Origin: Paenibacillus etheri
GTDB taxonomy: Bacteria; Bacillota; Bacilli; Paenibacillales; Paenibacillaceae
Length of the DNA stretch: 64,000 bases
NCBI RefSeq assembly: GCF_001012825.1
Contig: NZ_LCZJ02000012.1
Span: 62,001 to 126,000, forward strand
Reading direction: 5' to 3'
How positions within the stretch are numbered: position 1 is the stretch's first letter; each line of letters begins with the position of its first letter. A program made the position numbers and the translations under genes. The notes beneath the pieces were generated by a model. That model had not been told where the DNA came from. It made no database searches and worked only from the letters and a program-made list of their open reading frames with translations. This document shows positions 8,991-17,168 of this stretch, one piece after another.

Positions 8991-10280
8991 ATGAGGCCGA
9001 TGATCGTTATCGGTATTCCCGGCGATAAACGGACTAGCGGCATCCAGCAAGCGCGTTCCGATCTCGGAATGCCCCCTGCCATTATTTTATCGTACGCTGA
9101 GTTTCTGCAAGGTAGATCGTTAGGTGATCTTATGGGAGAACAGAAGAAGCAATTGTCCCGTCAATCCTCCGTTTATAACGGAGTAGATCTCAGTGCAGCT
9201 CCCCCGCTACTGAGACTGGAATCACCTGGCAGCAGCTTTGAAGTAGAACGTGCCTTGATCGCTCTAGGTGCACCGGATTCGGATGATATTGACGATTCCC
9301 TTCATCCCTTCGCCGATAGACCTGATCCGCGACCACTCCGCGTGAAGGCAGCCCGTCAATTGAAGGAAATGCAAGGGGTCATGCACCATCCATCTCAATG
9401 GTTCCGTGGCTACTGCCGAATGCTGGCTAGACTACAGCGAGAGGCCAAAACCGCGTGTCCAGGTTCGCTGTGGTTAAATGACCCTACTGACATTGCGGCC
9501 ATGACCGATAAACGCCAGACACAACAGATTCTGAGCGAGGCAGGGATTCCAATCCCTCGCCCAGTAGGCGAAGATCAGCAGCCTACGGATTATGACTCTC
9601 TCCGGGAGATGATGTTATCCCGGCGCATGCACCGGGTATTCATTAAGCTGGCCTTCGGCTCTGCCGCTTCAGGAGTGATCGCCTATCAGATCCATCCTGT
9701 GACAGGTGCCGAAATTGCCTTAACAACAGTGGGGGTCGAGGATTACATCACTCGACCACCCATTTACTATAATTCCGGTAAACTGCGTCGGTACACTGAT
9801 ACCGCCACGATCTCGGGAATTATGAACTGGATTTACCAGCACGGTGCTTATGCTGAACAATGGATCCCTAAAGCGGGGCTTAAGGGAAAAGCCTTCGATA
9901 TTCGCCAGCTAGTCGTTCTCCGCGAGGCTTGCCACGCGATTGCTCGGGTCAGCCCTACTCCGATTACGAATCTGCATTTACGCAACCAGCGGATGTCTCT
10001 TTCGGAAGCCGGTCTGTCTGAACCCATTCAAGAGCAAGTGCGGAATACTGCCGTGCAAGCACTGGCTGCTTTTCCCCGTTCCGGGGTAGCCGGAATAGAT
10101 GTACTGGTATCCGGGGGTTCACAGCAATGTTTTGTCGCGGATGTCAATCCGTTTGGCGACTTGCTGTACGATGTGAAATACCGCGGCTGCAGCACCTACG
10201 AATGGGAAATGAAGGTATTGTCGGCTAGAGACTATATCACACCTCCCTCTACACCGCTTATAAAGGAAGGATTATCTTAA
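8991..10280 (+). CDS. STM4014-family ATP-grasp-like protein
   Basis: This is a 429-residue protein of the family named after Salmonella STM4014. The central and C-terminal parts read like an ATP-grasp ligase: MTDKRQTQQILSEAGIPIPRP near residue 170 (the usual pre-grasp helix), VFIKLAFGSAASGV near residue 218 (nucleotide-binding lysine and glycine-rich loop), and GIDVLVSGG...FVADVNPFGD near residues 365-388 (the metal-binding Asp/Asn positions). Such enzymes form acyl phosphates and couple them to an amine or thiol, so a peptide-bond-like ligation is plausible. The start at 8991 is chosen because upstream codons overlap the previous gene. The substrate is unknown. Confidence 0.82.
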   Translation: MRPMIVIGIPGDKRTSGIQQARSDLGMPPAIILSYAEFLQGRSLGDLMGEQKKQLSRQSSVYNGVDLSAAPPLLRLESPGSSFEVERALIALGAPDSDDIDDSLHPFADRPDPRPLRVKAARQLKEMQGVMHHPSQWFRGYCRMLARLQREAKTACPGSLWLNDPTDIAAMTDKRQTQQILSEAGIPIPRPVGEDQQPTDYDSLREMMLSRRMHRVFIKLAFGSAASGVIAYQIHPVTGAEIALTTVGVEDYITRPPIYYNSGKLRRYTDTATISGIMNWIYQHGAYAEQWIPKAGLKGKAFDIRQLVVLREACHAIARVSPTPITNLHLRNQRMSLSEAGLSEPIQEQVRNTAVQALAAFPRSGVAGIDVLVSGGSQQCFVADVNPFGDLLYDVKYRGCSTYEWEMKVLSARDYITPPSTPLIKEGLS

Positions 10281-11063
10281 ATGGATATGAACACCATCGT
10301 CGGCACGCATGATATTCTTATGATCACACTCGATACTCTTCGTTATGACACTGCTGTTATGGAGGAAGAGAACTGCCCGAACTTGTGCGGAACCGGCCCT
10401 TGGGAGAAAAGACATACCCCAGGCAGTTTCACCTATGCGGCTCATCATGCCTTCTTCGGCGGCTTCTTGCCTACTCCAGCCACAACGGATAAGACAGAAC
10501 ATATCCGCATGTTCCATTCCCGAAACACCGGAATGAAGACACATCCCCATACCTGGCTGTTCGATACACCCGATATCGTATCCGGGTTTGCTGCCGAGGG
10601 CTACCGTACGATTTGTATTGGGGGCGTTATATTTTTCACCAAAAAAAATCCACTCGCTCGTGTGTTACCAAGCTACTTCCAGCACAGCTACTGGCGGATG
10701 ACGTTCGGCGTTACCAATCCGCGTTCCACAGAGCATCAGGTGAATCATGCCTTGAAGCTGCTGAAGGATACTACGCGCGAGCAAAGACTGTTCATGTTCC
10801 TCAATGTCTCAGCCATCCACGGGCCGAACCATTATTTTATACCCGGTGCTAAAAAAGACTCCGTAGACAGCCAGCGCGCCGCACTCCGCTATGTGGATGG
10901 TGAACTGGGCCGATTATTCGATGCCTTCCGGGAACGTGGCAATCCTACCTTCTGTCTAGCGTTTTCTGATCATGGAACCGCCTATGGCGAAGATGGCTAT
11001 CAGGGGCATCGCTTGGCCCACGAGACCGTATGGAACGTCCCTTATCGGGAATTTATATTATAA
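10281..11063 (+). CDS. STM4013-family sulfatase-like hydrolase
   Basis: This 260-residue member of the alkaline phosphatase/sulfatase superfamily belongs to the STM4013/SEN3800 group. The N-terminal LMITLDTLRYDTA (about 14-26) supplies metal-binding acidic residues. HTPGSFTYAAHHAFF near residues 47-61 holds the Ser/Thr that takes the nucleophile position, and there is no CxPxR formylglycine motif. SDHGTAYGEDGYQGHRLAHE near residues 230-250 gives the second metal site. It is shorter than true sulfatases (about 500 residues), with no signal peptide, so it acts in the cytoplasm on a phosphate or sulfate ester or as a phosphotransferase. An AAAGGAAGG site precedes the ATG, which immediately follows the previous stop codon. 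Confidence 0.85.
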   Translation: MDMNTIVGTHDILMITLDTLRYDTAVMEEENCPNLCGTGPWEKRHTPGSFTYAAHHAFFGGFLPTPATTDKTEHIRMFHSRNTGMKTHPHTWLFDTPDIVSGFAAEGYRTICIGGVIFFTKKNPLARVLPSYFQHSYWRMTFGVTNPRSTEHQVNHALKLLKDTTREQRLFMFLNVSAIHGPNHYFIPGAKKDSVDSQRAALRYVDGELGRLFDAFRERGNPTFCLAFSDHGTAYGEDGYQGHRLAHETVWNVPYREFIL

Positions 11064-11085
11064 AAGGAAAGGATGGAGAACTGTT

Positions 11086-12435
11086 ATGACGTTATCGTCC
11101 TTCTCTTTAGAAGAGCTTCACCAATGGAAAGACAACATTACTGCTTACCCTTATCGATCTTATCTGTATTCCTATCCACATAAAACGGCTTACAGGGATC
11201 TACAGCCACCAATTCCGTTAGAATCCTTATGGCGGGATGAGCCAGCTGAATCCTTCTTTCTATATATGCACATCCCGTTTTGCGGCGCTCGCTGTGGATT
11301 CTGCAACCTGTTCACCCTGCCTGATAAACGCGCGAATGTTCACACTACATACGTAGATGCGCTGGAGCGTCAAGCCAAGCAGTGGGCAGCGTTCACCAGA
11401 CATAAGCCGTATGCCCGTTTTGCTATTGGCGGTGGAACCCCTACATTGCTGGCGGCAGATCAGCTTCGTCGCTTGTTTCGCATTGCCGTTGATACAATGG
11501 GACTAGATACGAGCTCGGCCTCCATCTCGGTGGAAACTTCACCTGAGACGCTCAGCGAAGAGAAGCTGAATATTCTTAAAGAAAATACTGTGGATCGGGT
11601 CAGCATGGGCATTCAGAGCTTTGTCGCAGCTGAATCCGCAGCGATCTATCGCCCGCAGAATCCAGATGAGGTATATCGGGCACTGGAGCTACTGGGTAAA
11701 TATGATTTTCCCATTCTAAATTTGGATCTGATCTATGGTCTTCCGGGGCAGACCGTCGACTCTTGGCTGTATTCGCTAAATCAGGCGCTTAGCTATGATC
11801 CTGAAGAAATCTTTATTTATCCGCTCTACACCCGTGAGCATACCATCGTAAAGCCAGGGGATATCCAGCGTCAGGAGGATATTCGCCTAGACTGCTACAA
11901 AGCCGCTGGGCAACTGCTTAAAGCGAGAGGTTATCGCCAATACTCCATGCGTCGTTTCGCCAAGGAAGACGCAGGAACAGCTAAACACATTCTTGACTAC
12001 AGCTGTCAGGAAGAGGGCATGGTCGGGCTGGGCTGCGGGGCTAGATCCTATACTCGCAATGTGCATTACGCTTCCCGTTATGGGGTGAGCCGTAAAGCAA
12101 CCGAGAGCATTATTGCCGATTACGTCGGGACGGATCGTTACGATACGGCTGATTATGGAATTGTACTGAGTCTGGAAGAACAAAAGCGCCGTTTTATTCT
12201 GAAGGCGATTTTACATAGTGAAGGCCTGAGGCTTGAAGATTATAGTCTGCGCTTCGGAAATTCACTCTGGAGTGATTATCCTGAACTGTCTAACCTGCTT
12301 CATACCGGCTTAGGGCAAGAAGCAAATGGCGTACTACGCCTCACTACCGAAGGTTTGGGCTACTCCGATTCCATCGGTGATTGGTTTATTTCAGGGGAGA
12401 TTCGAGAGCAGATGGAAAGGTTCGTATTGCCATGA
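11086..12435 (+). CDS. STM4012-family radical SAM protein (HemN-like)
   Basis: This 449-residue radical SAM enzyme has the coproporphyrinogen-dehydrogenase (HemN) layout. The cluster motif CGARCGFC (Cx3Cx2C) lies near residue 66 after YMHIPF. It is followed by GGGTPTLL near residue 110, SVETSPETLSEEKL near residue 147, RVSMGIQSF near residue 169, DLIYGLPGQT near residue 212, and a C-terminal HemN-type domain. Genuine heme synthesis is unlikely because the gene lies inside the STM401x cluster beside a second radical SAM gene. The ATG at 11086 follows AAAGGAAAGGATGG. Upstream in-frame codons lie inside the previous gene and are rejected. Its TGA overlaps the next ATG. Confidence 0.88.
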   Translation: MTLSSFSLEELHQWKDNITAYPYRSYLYSYPHKTAYRDLQPPIPLESLWRDEPAESFFLYMHIPFCGARCGFCNLFTLPDKRANVHTTYVDALERQAKQWAAFTRHKPYARFAIGGGTPTLLAADQLRRLFRIAVDTMGLDTSSASISVETSPETLSEEKLNILKENTVDRVSMGIQSFVAAESAAIYRPQNPDEVYRALELLGKYDFPILNLDLIYGLPGQTVDSWLYSLNQALSYDPEEIFIYPLYTREHTIVKPGDIQRQEDIRLDCYKAAGQLLKARGYRQYSMRRFAKEDAGTAKHILDYSCQEEGMVGLGCGARSYTRNVHYASRYGVSRKATESIIADYVGTDRYDTADYGIVLSLEEQKRRFILKAILHSEGLRLEDYSLRFGNSLWSDYPELSNLLHTGLGQEANGVLRLTTEGLGYSDSIGDWFISGEIREQMERFVLP

Positions 12436-13298
12436 ATGCAGTCCTCTACTACCGTGGGTCTCTCACCTCCTGCAACTATGACTGCCCCTACTGTCCTTTC
12501 GGCAAAACAAGAGACAGCGCAGCCACTCTCACGAAGGATCGGCAAGGGCTGGAGATCTTTGTCGAGTGGGCCTCTCTGCAAGGTGCAGCGGGACATCGGC
12601 TGTCTATCTTTTTCAACCCTTATGGTGAAGGGCTGATTCATCGCTGGTACAAAGAAGCGATGATCTCGCTCTCCAATATGAGTCATGTGGATAAGGTGGC
12701 GATTCAGACTAACCTTTCGGCAAATCTTGATTTCGTTCATAAGCTGAATCGAAGCAAGGCTGCCTTTTGGGCTACTTATCACCCTGGACAGGTGAGTGAG
12801 GATAAGTTCCTAACGCAATGCATGGCTTTGTATGAGAATGATGTGCCTTTCAGTGTTGGGAGCGTGGGGATCCGCAGCGCCTTTCCAGCGATTGCCTCGC
12901 TTCGTGCAGTATTACCGGAGAGTGTATATCTATGGGTCAATGCTTATAAAGATAAACCGGATTACTATACTGCCGAGGATCTTTCCATTCTAAGCATGAT
13001 TGATCCGCATTTTGCGGTGAATGCTATGGATTACGAAAGCCTGGGTCAAACCTGCAATGCTGGAAATGAAGTCTTTTATGTACAAGGCGCTGGACTGGTG
13101 AAACGCTGCTATAAGGACAGAGGTGTCATAGGCAATCTCTACCGCGATGGCTTGGAAGGTCTATCCGCTGTAAGAGCCTGCCGAATGAAGGTATGCGACT
13201 GTTATATCGGTTATATTCATATGCCAGAGCTGAAGCTGCAAGATATATACGGATCAGGATTACTGGAACGAATCCCTTACGGAGCTATGAGCCATTGA
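12432..13298 (+). CDS. STM4011-family radical SAM protein
   Basis: This is a 288-residue radical SAM protein with the iron-sulfur cluster motif CNYDCPYC (Cx3Cx2C) at about residues 14-21, directly after a short N-terminus (MNAVLYYRGSLTS). Later cysteines (CNAG...VKRCYKD near residues 210-232, and CRMKVCDC near residues 252-259) resemble the extra-cluster or SPASM-like C-terminal segments of peptide-modifying radical SAM enzymes. The ATG overlaps the stop codon of the previous gene (ATGA), so translation is coupled. It is the last gene of the five-gene operon, and a terminator follows about 50 bases later. The reaction is unknown. Confidence 0.87.
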   Translation: MNAVLYYRGSLTSCNYDCPYCPFGKTRDSAATLTKDRQGLEIFVEWASLQGAAGHRLSIFFNPYGEGLIHRWYKEAMISLSNMSHVDKVAIQTNLSANLDFVHKLNRSKAAFWATYHPGQVSEDKFLTQCMALYENDVPFSVGSVGIRSAFPAIASLRAVLPESVYLWVNAYKDKPDYYTAEDLSILSMIDPHFAVNAMDYESLGQTCNAGNEVFYVQGAGLVKRCYKDRGVIGNLYRDGLEGLSAVRACRMKVCDCYIGYIHMPELKLQDIYGSGLLERIPYGAMSH

Positions 13299-13348
13299 AC
13301 CGAAAATTGCTGTAAGGTTAACTGTACGTAAAATTTCAAGAAATAGAG

Positions 13349-13378
13349 CCCTGTTAACATTTCTAAACAGGGTTTCTT
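13349..13378 (+). terminator. Terminator after the STM401x operon
   Basis: A 7-bp stem (CCCTGTT at 13349-13355 with AACAGGG at 13366-13372) encloses a 10-base loop and is followed by TTTCTTT. It sits about 50 bases after the STM4011-family stop codon and separates that operon from the phosphodiesterase gene. Confidence 0.75.
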
Positions 13379-13455
13379 TACTCTGTGTGGAATATGACAA
13401 GTAGTCCTCATCTACAGGGCGATAGCAACCACTAAATTGGAGGGATTAATATCTT

Positions 13456-14184
13456 ATGAGAAACATCGTTAATTTTGCGCATCGTGGCGCATCGGCAGTA
13501 TGTCCGGAGAATACTATGGCAGCATTCCGCAAAGGTCTTGAGTTAGGTGCAACTGGAATTGAAACTGATGTACAAATGACCAAGGATGGCGGACTTGTTC
13601 TTATTCATGATGAAACCCTAAACCGTACGACAAGTGGAAGTGGCTATGTGAAGGATAAAACCCTTGCAGAAATTTTGGAAGTGGACGCGGGCTCTTGGTT
13701 CAGTCCCGAATTCAAAGGCGAGAAACTCCCCTTGCTGGAAGATTTGTTAGATCTGCTGCAAGGACGAGATACAGTACTGAACATCGAGTTTAAGAATGGT
13801 ACTTTCTTTTACCCGGGTATGGAGGAAAAGGTTATCGCGGCTGTACGGGAGTTCAAAATGAGCGATCGCGTGATTTTTTCGAGCTTCAACCATTATTCCC
13901 TAGCTCACAGTAAAACGATCGCACCTGAGATCAAGACAGGAATTCTATACGGGGAGGGTCTGTATCGTCCTTGGGATTACGCAGCTACGCTTGGCGCAAA
14001 CGCGCTGCATGCTTATCATCAAGCGGTACTGCCTGAATTCGTCGAAGAAGCGGCTAAGCAGGGCATCGCCTACCATCCATGGACCGTTAATGATCCGGAG
14101 CGGATGAAGGCTTTGATTGAAGCTGGAGTGTCAGGGATTATTACCGATCATCCAGACGTGTTGGCTGGACTTCTAGCTAAATAA
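13456..14184 (+). CDS. Glycerophosphodiester phosphodiesterase
   Basis: This 242-residue GDPD/UgpQ-type TIM barrel splits glycerophosphodiesters into glycerol-3-phosphate and an alcohol. The catalytic N-terminal segment AHRGASAVCPENT (8-20) contains the essential His-Arg pair. ETDVQMTKDGGLVLIHDE near residues 36-53 supplies the metal-binding Glu/Asp and the second histidine. WTVNDPERM and GIITDHPD close the barrel. No signal peptide is present, so it acts in the cytoplasm. A GGAGGG site precedes the ATG by 11 bases. The MFS gene follows after 17 bases, so the carrier may import the diester, but this rests only on adjacency. Confidence 0.92.
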   Translation: MRNIVNFAHRGASAVCPENTMAAFRKGLELGATGIETDVQMTKDGGLVLIHDETLNRTTSGSGYVKDKTLAEILEVDAGSWFSPEFKGEKLPLLEDLLDLLQGRDTVLNIEFKNGTFFYPGMEEKVIAAVREFKMSDRVIFSSFNHYSLAHSKTIAPEIKTGILYGEGLYRPWDYAATLGANALHAYHQAVLPEFVEEAAKQGIAYHPWTVNDPERMKALIEAGVSGIITDHPDVLAGLLAK

Positions 14185-14201
14185 TAAGGGAGTGTGAACG
14201 T

Positions 14202-15419
14202 GTGAAAAAAGTCTGGTTGCTCGGATTCGGCTTTTTCAGCATCAGCATTACATGGAGTCTGTATAACGCATTCGTACCCTTTTTTCTAGAAAAATACGTA
14301 CATAGTGTGGCGCTTATCAGCTTCTTGATGACGATTGATAATTACTTTGCCTTATTCCTACAGCCTTGGATCGGCAACCGTAGTGACCGCACTACCTCGC
14401 GTTTTGGACGCAGAATGCCTTATCTTATGATCGGTATGCCTTTCGCTGCCGTGCTAACCATGCTGATCCCGTTTCATACCGGACTATTTACACTTCTGTT
14501 GTTTATGATGCTGATGAACCTGGCCATGAGCTTATACCGTTCACCAACCGTTGCCCTTATGCCGGATATTACGCCTGAAGAGCAGCGTACGAAGGCTAAC
14601 GGACTGATTAATTTCATGGGTGGGTTCGGTTCTATTCTCGCTTTCGGCGTAGGTTCTATCCTGTATAAATCCAATCCAGCACTTCCGTTTATCGTTGCTG
14701 GACTAATCACCTTGTTATGTCTGTTTATCGTATCACGCTTCATCAAAGAAAATCGGGATGGCGTAAACGTGCAGATGAAGCTTCCTTCAGAAGCAGCTAC
14801 TGCCACCAAGCCCTCTCGTATTTCCTTTCGAGGTCAGCTTGACCGTACGACAGTATTTCTGCTCGCGGCGATTTTCTTCTGGTTCGTAGCGTATCAAGGC
14901 GTTGAGACACTGTTTACCTTATATGGCAAACATCATCTCGGTCTAAGCGAACAGGCGGCCTCTTTCTCGCTCACCTTCTTCTCTTTGGCCTTTGTGCTGT
15001 TCGCCATTCCGAGCGGCTGGCTGGGCGGAAGATTCGGGAAGAAAAAAATGATCATCATCGGCGTATGCGGACTAATGAGCATTTTTGCTCTCGTCGGTTT
15101 TGCAAAGGATTTGTTGCTCCTTCGAGGGTTACTGTTGCTAGGTGGAGTCTTCTGGGCTTGTATTAATATCAATTCCTATCCTTATGTTGTGGCAACAGGG
15201 ACAGAAGAGAGTATTGGCACACGAACAGGGATGTATTATCTGGTCTCTTCCCTCGCCGCCATCAGTTCGCCTCCACTACTGGGACTTATGATTGATATCT
15301 TTGATTATTCGATCCTGTTCTACGTGGCGGCTATTAGTATGGCCGTTGCTCTTGTCTGCTTGTTCCTCATGAAAGGCCGCAAGCAAGTGACTAATAGCAT
15401 TCATTCACCTGGGGCATAA
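14202..15419 (+). CDS. MFS transporter (GPH/SLC45-like)
   Basis: This 405-residue transporter has twelve predicted membrane helices. The loop after helix 2 carries GNRSDRTTSRFGRRMPY near residues 61-77, which matches the form of the MFS A-motif seen in GPH/SLC45-like sugar carriers. A central loop near residues 185-210 divides the two six-helix halves, and SGWLGGRFGKKK near residue 268 repeats the motif in the second half. The start is GTG at 14202, 11 bases after AAGGGAG. It is cotranscribed with the phosphodiesterase. The substrate could be a sugar or a glycerophosphodiester, and the sequence does not decide. Confidence 0.87.
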   Translation: MKKVWLLGFGFFSISITWSLYNAFVPFFLEKYVHSVALISFLMTIDNYFALFLQPWIGNRSDRTTSRFGRRMPYLMIGMPFAAVLTMLIPFHTGLFTLLLFMMLMNLAMSLYRSPTVALMPDITPEEQRTKANGLINFMGGFGSILAFGVGSILYKSNPALPFIVAGLITLLCLFIVSRFIKENRDGVNVQMKLPSEAATATKPSRISFRGQLDRTTVFLLAAIFFWFVAYQGVETLFTLYGKHHLGLSEQAASFSLTFFSLAFVLFAIPSGWLGGRFGKKKMIIIGVCGLMSIFALVGFAKDLLLLRGLLLLGGVFWACININSYPYVVATGTEESIGTRTGMYYLVSSLAAISSPPLLGLMIDIFDYSILFYVAAISMAVALVCLFLMKGRKQVTNSIHSPGA

Positions 15420-15454
15420 TTTCATTTCATAGGGTACAGTTAGTCCAATAAAAA

Positions 15455-15505
15455 TAGCGGCAGTCTAGGACCTATTGTAGAGGTCCATGGCTGCCGCTTG
15501 TATTT
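15455..15505. terminator. Convergent terminator between the MFS and diguanylate cyclase genes
   Basis: An 8-bp outer stem (AGCGGCAG at 15456-15463 with CTGCCGCT at 15491-15498) encloses an inner stem (GGACCT at 15468 with AGGTCC at 15481). AAAAAT precedes it and TTGTATTTT follows. The position between two converging genes fits use in both directions. Confidence 0.8.
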
Positions 15506-15519
15506 TACACCAACTCATT

Positions 15520-16338
15520 CTAATTCTTATAAACGGAGTAACGCCCCGTACCAAGCTGCTTGGCAGCGTACATCGCTGTATCTGCTTCATTTAGCAGCCT
15601 AAAATGATCCACCTTACCATGACTTATGCTGATCCCTATACTCATGGATACGAACAAGTTATGCTCACCAAGCTGGTAACTCTTAGTCGTCTTCTCCAGA
15701 ATCCGCACAGCAAGCTGCTCCGCTTCCTTCTGGGTGCTGCCTTTAGCGACAATCACAAATTCATCCCCGCCCACGCGGAAAATATGACGTTTTCTTTTGC
15801 TGGAGAATTGAATTAAGTTTTTACCCACTTCTTGCAGTAGTAAGTCCCCCACATGATGCCCCAAGCTGTCATTGATCGATTTGAAACGATTCAGATCCAG
15901 AAATAAGACGGCAAGCTGCTCATTTACTTTGCATCGATCCCAAAAATGATCCATTCCATTCTTATTCAATAGCCCCGTTAAAGCATCCTTATACGCCAGT
16001 TCTTTCAATTGCTCTCTTTCAGCCAATACTAAGTTCATTCGTGTAAGCAAAAACATGCATAGGGCTATCGTAAGACTATAGAACACCAGCGGTATAATAA
16101 CCCCATCATCGGCCACTTCATTTCCCAGTAAAGTTTTTACACCTAGCTGGTGCATGATCCATAGGGAGGCGACGATAATGATCACGGAAAGGCCGGTATG
16201 AATCGCTCTTTTTTGAGGCGTTTTAGAAGAAATATCCCGGTAAAGTCTTAGTACTAAATAACCGGCCGCTGCTGCGATGAGAATGGATAATAATGTTTGT
16301 AAGTAAATCTGGACCTCTGCCACCTTAAATTCGCACAT
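15520..16338 (-). CDS. Membrane-bound GGDEF diguanylate cyclase
   Basis: This protein makes cyclic di-GMP. Several hydrophobic helices in the first 110 residues (for example LLSILIAAAAGYLVL) anchor it in the membrane with almost no extracellular sensor region. The GGDEF domain follows: YKDALTGLLNKNG, LDLNRFKSINDSLGH, and the active-site RVGGDEF intact. No RxxD inhibitory site is evident before GGDEF, and no EAL domain is present. The start is uncertain. The ATG at 16338 gives 272 residues but abuts the AGAAGG site, a TTG at 16374 would add 12 residues, and a GTG at 16323 would remove five. Confidence 0.87.
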   Translation of the reverse strand: MCEFKVAEVQIYLQTLLSILIAAAAGYLVLRLYRDISSKTPQKRAIHTGLSVIIIVASLWIMHQLGVKTLLGNEVADDGVIIPLVFYSLTIALCMFLLTRMNLVLAEREQLKELAYKDALTGLLNKNGMDHFWDRCKVNEQLAVLFLDLNRFKSINDSLGHHVGDLLLQEVGKNLIQFSSKRKRHIFRVGGDEFVIVAKGSTQKEAEQLAVRILEKTTKSYQLGEHNLFVSMSIGISISHGKVDHFRLLNEADTAMYAAKQLGTGRYSVYKN

Positions 16339-16414
16339 CCTTCTGACTACAAAAATGATTAGCTTTCTGAGCAATTACTATATTAAAATGCTCTGAACAT
16401 TATCTGAACACTAA

Positions 16415-16993
16415 TTATATCTTCAAATGCCGTGCACAATTGTATAGTTCGCAATTCCAAGTCGAATCGGATTTAATAATCCGGGTGATAGATGTATTAC
16501 TCAGTAAAACAGTTACATTCAGTTCTGGAAAAAGTCTTCTAAGACTACTCCGTAAAATCGCACCATGGCTAACGACCAATATACGACTGCCCGGATGTTT
16601 CTCCGCGATATCTTCGATGGCCTGACTGCCTCTGATCTCACTGGCCTCTGGACTTTCCAGTCCCAAATCTAACTGCTTCCACTCACTTCCCCATCGTTCA
16701 ACGCGGTCTTGTTCCGTAGTACCTTCAATCTGCCCTGCGTTCATCTCACGGATACCTGGTACTAAACCGGCGATCTTCATTCCAAGCCTTGTAGCAATTA
16801 CCTCTGCTGTTTGTCGCGCTCTAAGCAGATCACTTGAATATAAATAGTCCCATTGTTCAGTGCTAAGCCGTTCGGCAAGTAGAGCCGCCTGCTGCAAGCC
16901 TTCATTATCCAATGGATTATCCGTATGCCCTTGCGCTCGGCCTTCCTTATTCCACGCGGTACTTCCATGGCGAATTAAACCTATTGTAGTCAT
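16415..16993 (-). CDS. Histidine phosphatase family protein
   Basis: This 192-residue cytosolic phosphatase belongs to the phosphoglycerate-mutase-like superfamily. The catalytic histidine is in LIRHGSTAWN (His9). The second histidine lies in VVSHGAILRSSL near residue 143. The acid residue is in the MNAGQIEGT segment near residue 88, and the arginines in RARQTAEVI are also typical. Small stand-alone members include CobC-like and broad-specificity phosphatases, and context gives no clue to the substrate. It is divergent from the phosphodiester glycosidase gene, and an AAAGGGAG site precedes its ATG. Confidence 0.87.
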   Translation of the reverse strand: MTTIGLIRHGSTAWNKEGRAQGHTDNPLDNEGLQQAALLAERLSTEQWDYLYSSDLLRARQTAEVIATRLGMKIAGLVPGIREMNAGQIEGTTEQDRVERWGSEWKQLDLGLESPEASEIRGSQAIEDIAEKHPGSRILVVSHGAILRSSLRRLFPELNVTVLLSNTSITRIIKSDSTWNCELYNCARHLKI

Positions 16994-17168
16994 AAAGATC
17001 TCCCTTTAGTTGTTGAGTTCTAGTACTATTCTTTTAATGGTATCTATATTCTATCAGAATCTTTCCATGAGTATTTGAAAAATGAGGTTATCCATGTTTT
17101 AGAACTTGAGGTATAATAAACCTTATCGCTTTTTACATCAGCTATAGGATAAGGAGATTTTGGTTAAT

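Noticed and set aside
11086-12435. The HemN-like protein as coproporphyrinogen dehydrogenase
   Set aside because: It lies within the STM401x cluster beside a second radical SAM gene, with no heme genes nearby. Only the general HemN layout is shared.
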